NCBI RefSeq assembly: GCF_000142805.1
Contig: NC_013082.1
Span: 248,001-312,000, forward strand
Direction of reading: 5' to 3'
DNA: 64,000 nt
Source: Lachancea thermotolerans CBS 6340
Taxonomy: Eukaryota > Ascomycota > Saccharomycetes > Saccharomycetales > Saccharomycetaceae
Positions 54,182-61,895 of this stretch are shown piece after piece. Both the position numbers and the translations under genes were made by a program. Under the pieces are notes generated by a model that searched no databases, was not told where the DNA came from, and saw only the letters and a list, made by a program, of their open reading frames with translations. The first letter of the stretch is position 1; each line of letters opens with the position of its first letter.

Positions 54182-56512
54182 CTAAATAATGATACAATCG
54201 CTAACGCCCAAACCATACATTACTTTTTCAACATCCTTCCTTACCCTTACCCAGTCTGTTCGGCGTTGTACAAGCTCATATATCTCTTCCTGACTAAAAA
54301 TGCCCTGGAACCTGCCGAGGTCACATATCATCTTACCGAGCTCTTTTGAATCTTTCCCTGAAACGAGGTATAACTGTCCAACTGTTTTCAAGCCGGCGAA
54401 TAGTGGCACAATTTGCTTTTGTTTAAGCACATTAGCAATGAAATCATAGTAGTAGTTCAGGTCACAAATTAGAAAAACAGCCCCATCGCTTGAAATGAGG
54501 TTTTTTTTTATGTTCTTGACGATCTCGTTGAAGAACCTCTCTCCGACTTCCTGCTGGAATATGTCGATTGTACCCTTATCTGTGGCTCCAGTCAAGAGAA
54601 AACAATGGTTGCGTAGTAGCTCAACGTTTTTGGCCGCGGCTTTTGAAGGTTTTATCTCCTTTTTGGCAACTTGAGTTGGATCGGGATTATAGTCATCAGG
54701 AAGTTGTAAACTGCTAAACACAAATAGAACCTCGTCCATTAGCTTGTTTATCCCGACATTCAAACCGTTAGCGACATAATCGTCTATCATTGTCTCGAAG
54801 TTTTTCTTTACTTGAACAACATCGTTGAGGAAATCTTTATTCCTGTCCATTATATTCGTCTGGATAAGTTCATTCTTGTAAAAAATGGATATCATCTGTA
54901 AGACTATGTCACCTGTATTCACAAGCTCAGTAAACTTTATTAGTGGTTCGACGTGGGACCCTAGCGCCTCGAATTCGAGCTCAACATTCTTCAATTGATT
55001 AGGGTCGTACTGTTCAAGAATTTGAATGGCTTTGAAGAACCCTGGCCTAAAGTGTTCGTTGGCTAATGTCGTGACCAAGGTTTTAAAGACCTCTTGGCAT
55101 TTTGATTTAACAACATCCGCGATATTATTAATAATAAGGAATGTTCGCATGTTTTCTATGCAGAACTTACAGTCCTGAACCACTTTGTAACACAAATCAA
55201 GACTGACCAGAACTTGGATGTTTTGAAGATTGTTGTTCATAACATTCAAATTATAGGCCATCTGCAGTCGTTCTTCCTCTGCTGTCCTGTTGTTATTTGT
55301 AATTTTGAATATTTTAGTGAACGATGTGAGAAAGTTGTTTTTTTGGTCGATTAGCTGCTGCTGCTTTGATGCCTTATCTCTCAAATCACTGTATATTTGT
55401 TCGTTTTGCTCCTGCTCTTTTAGTGTCGTTTCCTTCTGAAAGTTCAATAGTGTCAATTCTATTTTCTGCCCAAACTCTTGAACGGTAGTGTCAAGATAGT
55501 TCATAATTTTGGGTTCCAAGTACAAATTGAAAAATTCTCTGACAATTTCCTTTAGTCTGGGCCCACCATTTTTACTCTCTGCTAGACCGTCAATTAGTTC
55601 CTCATTAACGTATTTGAATAATTGAGGCATGAAGCTAATGGTTGAATAGGCCCCAGGAGATTGAAGATCATCAATTACTTGGGAACCTAAATAGTCAGCT
55701 ATGCTATTGGCAATGACTGATTCTAGGTAATCAAGGATTATGGGGTACTTGTCGTCAAATAATGTATCTGCCAATTCTATTTTAGAGTTCAAAAAGATCT
55801 TTATTTTCTCTAAAGTAAGGTGCAGTACTTCGTTGCTAGTTTCGCTGGATTCGGGAGGGAAAAGCTGTTGGGGCAAATCAACTTCACTGTCAAAGTCATT
55901 CTTACTCTTGAAAAAGTCAATGGCAGTATTCTCCTCATGACAGATCAACAGCACTTCAATGAACTCAGCGGCAGAACCAAAATCCTGCTGACTGAAACTC
56001 AGATCCATCTCTTTGATAGCAGTATTGATAAACAGCTCCTTAAAAATCCCCCAGTTCTCTTGTACTTTGTGATAATAGGTGTAGTCATTAATGTCCCCTT
56101 TCGCGTATAAGCTTAGATTCATAATGATTTTCGCTTGGGCAAGCGGGCTTGAGTATTCAGGAGAAAAGAATTTTTTGAAATCACTGTGATAAAGCTTGTC
56201 AACGAATCCCTGATAGCATCGATGTAGCTCTATAAAGACCGCTTTCGCTGTTGAGGTCGTAAACACCTGCAACTTGGAAAGCACGTCAATAGCATTTCCT
56301 TGTTGTAGCATCATCTGGACTTCGTCCTTATCTGAGGCTTTTGTCAATCCTATCCTTAGAAGCTTTTTGCACCAGAACTCGCTGTCATTTGGTCCAACCA
56401 GATGAGTATAATAAACATTTTTGTTCAATTGTTGAAAGGTCAGATAGTCTCGTGTCGTTAGGTTGCTCGCAATCCCAACGACAATATTAGTCACCTTCAA
56501 TAGGTCCTCCAT
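54182..56512 (-). CDS. RCY1: F-box recycling factor Rcy1 with C-terminal CAAX box
   Basis: Rcy1 is an F-box protein that, with Skp1, promotes endosome-to-Golgi recycling of the v-SNARE Snc1. The N-terminus has an F-box-like segment (IVVGIASNLTTRDYLTFQQL). The body resembles exocyst Sec10: long helices, a coiled coil near residue 375-420 (TLKEQEQNEQIYSDLRDKAS) and EEERLQMAYNLNVMNNNLQN. The chain ends in CIII, a CAAX-type prenylation signal as in S. cerevisiae Rcy1. Length is 776 residues (840 in S. cerevisiae). The frame opens at a GTG (56521), and I use the ATG at 56512. RCY1-PRP21-ECM25 equals YJL204C-YJL203W-YJL201W. Confidence 0.95.
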   Translation of the reverse strand: MEDLLKVTNIVVGIASNLTTRDYLTFQQLNKNVYYTHLVGPNDSEFWCKKLLRIGLTKASDKDEVQMMLQQGNAIDVLSKLQVFTTSTAKAVFIELHRCYQGFVDKLYHSDFKKFFSPEYSSPLAQAKIIMNLSLYAKGDINDYTYYHKVQENWGIFKELFINTAIKEMDLSFSQQDFGSAAEFIEVLLICHEENTAIDFFKSKNDFDSEVDLPQQLFPPESSETSNEVLHLTLEKIKIFLNSKIELADTLFDDKYPIILDYLESVIANSIADYLGSQVIDDLQSPGAYSTISFMPQLFKYVNEELIDGLAESKNGGPRLKEIVREFFNLYLEPKIMNYLDTTVQEFGQKIELTLLNFQKETTLKEQEQNEQIYSDLRDKASKQQQLIDQKNNFLTSFTKIFKITNNNRTAEEERLQMAYNLNVMNNNLQNIQVLVSLDLCYKVVQDCKFCIENMRTFLIINNIADVVKSKCQEVFKTLVTTLANEHFRPGFFKAIQILEQYDPNQLKNVELEFEALGSHVEPLIKFTELVNTGDIVLQMISIFYKNELIQTNIMDRNKDFLNDVVQVKKNFETMIDDYVANGLNVGINKLMDEVLFVFSSLQLPDDYNPDPTQVAKKEIKPSKAAAKNVELLRNHCFLLTGATDKGTIDIFQQEVGERFFNEIVKNIKKNLISSDGAVFLICDLNYYYDFIANVLKQKQIVPLFAGLKTVGQLYLVSGKDSKELGKMICDLGRFQGIFSQEEIYELVQRRTDWVRVRKDVEKVMYGLGVSDCIII

Positions 56513-56633
56513 AGCTAGCACCGTCTGCTAAGCTTTTAGGATATATTCCACCCCAGATTTTACCATATTTCATTGTCAACATAGCAGCGGGCTTAGAAAA
56601 TTTCACATTTGAAATATTAATATAATATAACCG

Positions 56634-57827
56634 ATGGACACGCTCAAACCAATGGAAATGAAGGAGAGTAACAAGGAGATCCCGGCCGCAGGAGAGGCTG
56701 TGGGCCCAGGAGACTTTGAGCTCAAAAAAACCATAGAAAAAACGGCAAGTTTTGTTGCCAGAAACGGGACTGAGTTTGAGGAAAAGCTCGATAAAGCCAA
56801 GTTTCCTTTCATTGATGAGCAAAACGCTCACTATCCATATTATAAACGATTCCTGAAAAGCTTCAAAACAACAGAGCAAGATGAAATCTCAGAAAGAAGA
56901 CCCATAAATTTACCTACGCCTTCCATCCCTTATCCGTTCGTTTTTAGCACATTCGATCGGCACATACCGCGGAGAGATTTAGAAATTATCAAGGTTACTG
57001 CACTCTTTTGTGTTGTGAATGAAGAAACGCGTTACCTGGAAACTTTAAAAGAGCAGTGTAGCAAGAATGAGCTACTTGCATTCCTGGATCCCGACCACGC
57101 GTTAAACGCCACTTTTACCCATTTTATTAATCAATACAAGCAGGTGGCGCGCAAAGACTTTGGGAAGCTTGTTGAGCTTAACGAAGACCGCAAACTCGCA
57201 GTTTTGGAGCGAAGCTTCCAGAGAGCAGAGTTTGAAGAATATTCACATAAAATGGAAGCAGAACAAAAACGAAGCCACGAGCACTTCAAGCTTAAGTTTT
57301 CAGCTTACGATTGGGAAAACTTTGAACTTTTAGGCACCATCGATTTCAGAAATTTAGATGAAGAGAACTATTCAGAACCTTTAGATTTTGACGTGATACG
57401 CCAAAAGTCGCTTCAAAAGAATCAAGGGACAAAAACTTTTGAGGGTATCCTTGCACTTTCCTCGCTCCCCCAAAAAGGGACCAACGAAACGGACAATGGT
57501 GAAGCAACAGTTAAAGCAAAGAAGAAGAACAAAATGAAAATACGGGCTGCAGGGGAGACCCGACTCAAAAAGAACAAGTCCCAGACACAACGCACCGAAA
57601 GCGAAGAAAGACTAATAGAGTGCCCGATAACTCATAGAATGGTACCGGAAGCTAGTTTCGACAGGCATATTCAGGTTCTCCTAAGCGATCCGAACTATTC
57701 TCGCGAAAGACAGGAGTACGAGGCAAAAAATAATATAACCAACCTGACATTGGAAAGCGTGCACCAAAACATTAAACGACTATCGAAAGCACCGCCGACG
57801 CAAGCCGCAAAGAAGCAAAAATTTTGA
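56634..57827 (+). CDS. PRP21: U2 snRNP SF3a subunit Prp21 (SF3A1)
   Basis: Prp21 is part of SF3a with Prp9 and Prp11 and helps U2 snRNP bind the branch site. Two SURP modules are visible: about 31-80 (IEKTASFVARNGTEFEEKLD, then YPYYKRFL) and about 117-165 (ALFCVVNEETRYLETLKEQC, then FTHFINQYKQVA). The central part (FEEYSHKMEAEQKR, YDWENFELLGTIDF) and the C-terminus with RLIECPITHRMVPEASFDRH follow human SF3A1. At 397 residues it is longer than S. cerevisiae Prp21 (280) and seems to retain the ancestral C-terminal segment. It is divergent from RCY1 over 121 bp. The ATG is at 56634. Confidence 0.95.
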   Translation: MDTLKPMEMKESNKEIPAAGEAVGPGDFELKKTIEKTASFVARNGTEFEEKLDKAKFPFIDEQNAHYPYYKRFLKSFKTTEQDEISERRPINLPTPSIPYPFVFSTFDRHIPRRDLEIIKVTALFCVVNEETRYLETLKEQCSKNELLAFLDPDHALNATFTHFINQYKQVARKDFGKLVELNEDRKLAVLERSFQRAEFEEYSHKMEAEQKRSHEHFKLKFSAYDWENFELLGTIDFRNLDEENYSEPLDFDVIRQKSLQKNQGTKTFEGILALSSLPQKGTNETDNGEATVKAKKKNKMKIRAAGETRLKKNKSQTQRTESEERLIECPITHRMVPEASFDRHIQVLLSDPNYSRERQEYEAKNNITNLTLESVHQNIKRLSKAPPTQAAKKQKF

Positions 57828-58247
57828 GTTTGCATGTAAGCACATGCTCTTACATATAATAACATCAATTTAGCTACGAACTTTTAATGAATCAGCAACA
57901 AAATGTCTTAGTCGGTGAGAATAGCTACCAAAAGTGGAATAAACTTATCAGTTTTTTGCACAGGGCGAGCAGGAGCTTTTTTTCACCCTCTTATTTAAAG
58001 CTCTTCATCATCCAATGTCCTGATTAGGATAAATTGAATCCTTTCAGTCAAACCCTGCGTAGTAACATTGTATATGACGAGAAATACTGAGTACGGACCA
58101 ATATATGCAATTCTATCAAACCCTTGTGCATTGTAGTTGTTATCTATCACCTTGCTCTCAGGTCTATAACTCGCCAAGCGTTCGGGTTGTATAAAACATA
58201 CACAACCCTACATATTGCCTTCTGCCGAGGCTTCGGCACAAGACTCT
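57828..58247. other. PRP21 3' flank and upstream of tRNA-Lys
   Basis: 420 bp. A minus-strand frame (57995-58177) with a protein-like reading (IAYIGPYSVFLVIYNVTTQG) has no ATG, and a GTATGT lies upstream of it on the same strand. No branch site was found, so it is not called a gene. Confidence 0.35.
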
Positions 58248-58336
58248 TCCTTGTTAGCTCAGTTGGTAGAGCGTTCGGCTTTTATGTTCGCTTACAGGGA
58301 ACCGAAATGTCAGGGGTTCGAGCCCCCTACGAGGAG
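58248..58336 (+). tRNA. tK(UUU): tRNA-Lys (anticodon UUU) with a 16-nt intron
   Basis: The mature sequence matches S. cerevisiae tRNA-Lys(UUU) almost base for base. The acceptor TCCTTGT pairs with ACGAGGA (58329-58335), with discriminator G at 58336. The D-arm starts TAGCTCAGTTGGTAGAGC (internal A box), and the T-arm CAGGGGTTCGAGCCCCCT contains the B box GGTTCGAGCCC (58315-58325). The anticodon TTT is at 58281-58283. An intron of 16 nt (about 58285-58300) follows nucleotide 37, the standard position, and removal restores the TTCGG/CCGAA anticodon stem. A run of seven T from 58339 ends transcription. Confidence 0.97.
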
Positions 58337-58338
58337 AC

Positions 58339-58345
58339 TTTTTTT
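58339..58345 (+). terminator. RNA polymerase III terminator of tRNA-Lys
   Basis: Seven consecutive T residues start three bases after the tRNA 3' end, the standard pol III stop signal. Confidence 0.85.
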
Positions 58346-58545
58346 AGAATTTTGGATCTCAGAAAGATTAGTGTTTACAATTGGAGGTGTTTTTTTTGAA
58401 CCTCGATAATTGCATAAGCTATAGACGTCGACACCCGACATTGGCAAAGGTAGAAAGAATATTTGGGCTCTTCTCGGACAACAATAATTGTCCTTTGGAT
58501 CGGCTATCATTTTACAACTATAACTGCTTCGAGTGGGTATGAGGA

Positions 58546-60315
58546 ATGAATTCAACAGTTGAAGTTCGTTTGGACAACATCTTTTTTCAATCCTACGCCA
58601 AAGATCCAGCGTCCGGCAGCGCGATCTACGTGTTTGACTCAACATATTTGCCTTCCGCAGATGATGTTGAAAGCCGTGAAGTTTACGATCTTTTGATCGA
58701 TGAGGTGATGGATAGGCTTGTGACGAAGTTGCCGGAACTGCCGTTTTCCTTGGTGGTTTTCAGCTCAGGCTTCACACAAAACAACGTTAGCTGGATCTAT
58801 GGTGTGAAAATGTTCGCCAAGATTCCAAAAAGCACCCGTGCTAGGCTTCAAAAAATGTTAATCGTGCACGAGTCTTTCTTCGTGAGGACAGTGTACCAGG
58901 TGCTGACGAATGCTCTCAACATCAACCCTTTCAAAAACAAAAACAATGCGGACGCAGTCATACATCACGTTGCTAACTTGACTGAACTTGCCGAGTACGT
59001 TGACATAACGCGGCTCCGTATTTCTTTGAACGTTTACCTTTATGACTACCAGTTCAATGAGACAATATCAGTTCCTGAGAGCTACGTGGCAGAAGGGTCT
59101 TCACTAGCGAATAGACAATACAGACAGCTGATTTTTGATAAAATCTTCAAGCGACTACAGATTGACGCTCCTAAGCACGAACTGGTTTTCCAAAGACCTG
59201 GCTCATACCAAAAAGTCAACGTATTGTTGGGCGTAATTGCCAGAAACAATTATGTGGATTTGTCGCAGTGGGATATTTATTCCCTCGCAACTGTGTTTTT
59301 GCACTTTATTAAAGGCAAAACTAAACCAGTTTTGCCGATAGATCTCATTCCCTTGCCTATAAGTGATTCATTCGAATATACTTACAACACCTTTGTGAGT
59401 ATGATGTTGTACAATGGATATTACGAGCTCACGTTGTACATATTTGAGCTTTTTTTAACTCTTGTGGGTAACTCTGAGGTGACTTTACATGACTACAGAA
59501 CCCTGAGTAAATGCTTGACAGCTACTTTGTGCAAGGAGAAGGTGTCTCTTAAGACGTCAGATAGGCTGGCCATCGGATACAGATATACCAGAAACGTTTT
59601 CATGAAGTTTCATGACCTGCGGCATGAAATTGAGCAAAAAGGCGCCTTGAAAGCTGTGGAAGAACCGCGGACTCCTCGCTTCACAAGGGAAGCTCCTAAA
59701 ATTCCACCTCCACGCAAAAAAAGCCCAACAAAAGCCTGCAGATCAACTAATTCATCAAAGGAGAGGATTCCTCCAACTAAGCCTCCTGCGCTGCCAAAGA
59801 GAAAAGGAATACCGAGCTCAAGCACCACGTCGTTGCCTGCTGCTGACTTGAGGGCTGAAATGTCTCCGTCTCCTCAACCTATGATGTCGAGATCCGAAGT
59901 CAGTCTGGACATCACAGAACCTCGGTCACCTAAGCTTGGTGCCACGCCCAATCTGCGACTTGGAAGTAATTCTTCTATAAACGTATCCATGACAAGTGAC
60001 CCTAATGTCTCTCCACAACTTCAGCCTCAATTGATTCCTGATGAAGCTGTAACATTTAAGTCGAAGCCTGAGGATGATCTTTTCAAATTGGATCAAAACA
60101 TGTCAAGTCTTTTGTTGGACAATAACCAAAAAATCCAGAGCCTTGATAAAGAGCTGAAGAAGAAAAAGCAGGCGAGTAACCTGGGGTCTGAACGGTTTTC
60201 GAATTCTGCTTACTCAGACATTAAGGCAGAAAATAAAGTCAGCCGGCTCGCCGCGCTTTATGAGGAGAGGTTAGTTGGAATCAGGGTCATGGAAGACATG
60301 AGGAGAAATCAATGA
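58546..60315 (+). CDS. ECM25: Ecm25, Sec14-like plus RhoGAP-like domain
   Basis: Ecm25 is a Rho-GAP-like protein linked to cell-wall and polarised growth phenotypes in S. cerevisiae. Residues 1-170 resemble a Sec14/CRAL-TRIO-like module (AIYVFDSTYLPSADDVESRE, ELPFSLVVFSSGFTQNNVSW). About 170-370 is RhoGAP-like (VLLGVIARNNYVDLSQWDIY, SLATVFLHFIKGKTKPVLPI) but with no obvious arginine finger of the usual GxxR form, so GAP activity is unsure. A Pro/Ser-rich tail follows (PKIPPPRKKSP, PPTKPPALPKRKG, both possible SH3 ligands), then a short coiled coil at the C-terminus. Length 589 (599 in S. cerevisiae). The ATG is at 58546. Position matches YJL201W. Confidence 0.94.
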   Translation: MNSTVEVRLDNIFFQSYAKDPASGSAIYVFDSTYLPSADDVESREVYDLLIDEVMDRLVTKLPELPFSLVVFSSGFTQNNVSWIYGVKMFAKIPKSTRARLQKMLIVHESFFVRTVYQVLTNALNINPFKNKNNADAVIHHVANLTELAEYVDITRLRISLNVYLYDYQFNETISVPESYVAEGSSLANRQYRQLIFDKIFKRLQIDAPKHELVFQRPGSYQKVNVLLGVIARNNYVDLSQWDIYSLATVFLHFIKGKTKPVLPIDLIPLPISDSFEYTYNTFVSMMLYNGYYELTLYIFELFLTLVGNSEVTLHDYRTLSKCLTATLCKEKVSLKTSDRLAIGYRYTRNVFMKFHDLRHEIEQKGALKAVEEPRTPRFTREAPKIPPPRKKSPTKACRSTNSSKERIPPTKPPALPKRKGIPSSSTTSLPAADLRAEMSPSPQPMMSRSEVSLDITEPRSPKLGATPNLRLGSNSSINVSMTSDPNVSPQLQPQLIPDEAVTFKSKPEDDLFKLDQNMSSLLLDNNQKIQSLDKELKKKKQASNLGSERFSNSAYSDIKAENKVSRLAALYEERLVGIRVMEDMRRNQ

Positions 60316-61895
60316 ATCTAATGTATCTGGGAGGACGGGGTGTATGTAACTTTGTCATTCGCATTAAGAGCGCCGATCACTGCGGCTCTCTTTTTAGCGT
60401 ATGTATCTATGTATGGAGAATACGAGATTTCAGTTAACTATCCAGGCAAAGACAATGGATACACTAAACGAACCCATGGCGCGGAGGAAAGTTGCAAAAG
60501 TGCGTCGGCGCTGTCAAGGAAAATTTATTAATGATTCCATTGGCAGGCCAAACTTGAGCCCAAATGAGGTATTTATGGTGAGTTCTTTAAAAGGAACACG
60601 CTTTAACACTTCCTAACACAGCTCGCGCAACTTGACTTTAGCGGTCATTTGTCTACAAGCATTTTCCCAGACACTTCAAGTTATAGAAAGTTTAGAGCCA
60701 GAACTCATCATGAATCTTAAATTTGCTTGGGCAGATAGTATCCACGTAGAGATTTGGTATTATTCATTGAGTTTGTGTTTTCTTGGAAATGTGGCATCCA
60801 ATACCGCCGTTTGTGTTCGTGACACAATAAAATGCCCGAAAACAAATTAATTTCGACAACATTTCGTGGTTATTCTTGGCTGATTAACCTCGAAACCAAA
60901 TCCTCACAGTCTCCTCAATGCTTGCGATATTCAGTATATGCCAAGACGAGAAAAGCTAGTCCTGTATCACGTAAAAGTCGATGCGACCATTATTGTCTAA
61001 AATATGATGCCAAGAGGATATGTCAGTTCTATATTAAAGCAGAAAACAAAATTGCAAACTCGAAATCTGCTTATAGACTTCTGGCACATAAGATCTTATG
61101 CGCAACGGCATGCAAGGTCGCACACCTCTAAGCCAAACATACTGTACTAGAAAATAGCAAGTGGGGCGCTCCATAAGGGGAGCCAATAAGAGGCAACGAT
61201 CTTCAGAAAGTCGTTAAGACTTCCCTACTCGAGTGCCAGTGACAGTAAAATTCTACGAAGTGGAAACCGAGGGGTGAAAACTTTGGATTTTCGTCTTTCA
61301 GCGTTTCTCACTTCTTTTAGTATCGTAATGTCCGAACAAATTGGAGAAAATAGGCATCTGTAGCCAAGTTTAAGGCGAAAATTATGGCAAATCTCGCTGG
61401 AAACCCCCGTGTGCGCCAAACTAGTCACCCAAACTGAGAAAGCTACAAGTTCAAGTTAACAGAGGTGAAACCAAAGTCCTCTCCGCAACAAGATCAATAT
61501 ATAGCCAGAAAGCTCGATATCCGGTAACCCAAATAACCAATACAAAGTTAACACTTCCTAAAAATCCCAAACAGGAGAAACATGACGCTTTGTCTGTTAT
61601 GAGCGTAATGAGCATACCTGGTGGGTATTTTGAACCGTCTATTTTCGTGTATGATGCTCAATAGGGTAATCAATAAACTCGAACGTTTACCGGCGATCAA
61701 CAAACCACGATGATCTTGTTTGGATTAGAAGCGCTACCTACATAAAGCTCTATTCTCAGGACGAGCTATCCTCCTGTTGCTTGGTAGAGACTATAAAGCT
61801 CAACTTCAAGGCTGAAGCTCTATTTCAGGAGGGCCCGATTTAAGATCTTGGTCGATCGTGGCTGATACAGTAGCTTTCTAAAGCGTTGTTTCTTT
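60316..61895. other. Intergenic region between ECM25 and the Cdc25-like gene
   Basis: About 1.6 kb. Short frames (60401-60616, 60832-61131) show no family signature. The distal 300 bp should hold the promoter of the gene starting at 61896. TATATAG occurs near 61499. No tRNA, LTR or transposase motif was recognised. Confidence 0.35.

Noticed and set aside
58248-58336. Protein frame of about 90 codons across 58124-58399
   Set aside because: It overlaps the tRNA-Lys gene, whose sequence fully explains the region.
60832-61131. 99-codon plus-strand frame between ECM25 and the Cdc25-like gene
   Set aside because: It starts at an in-frame ATG, but no motif, no codon pattern and no matching family could be seen.
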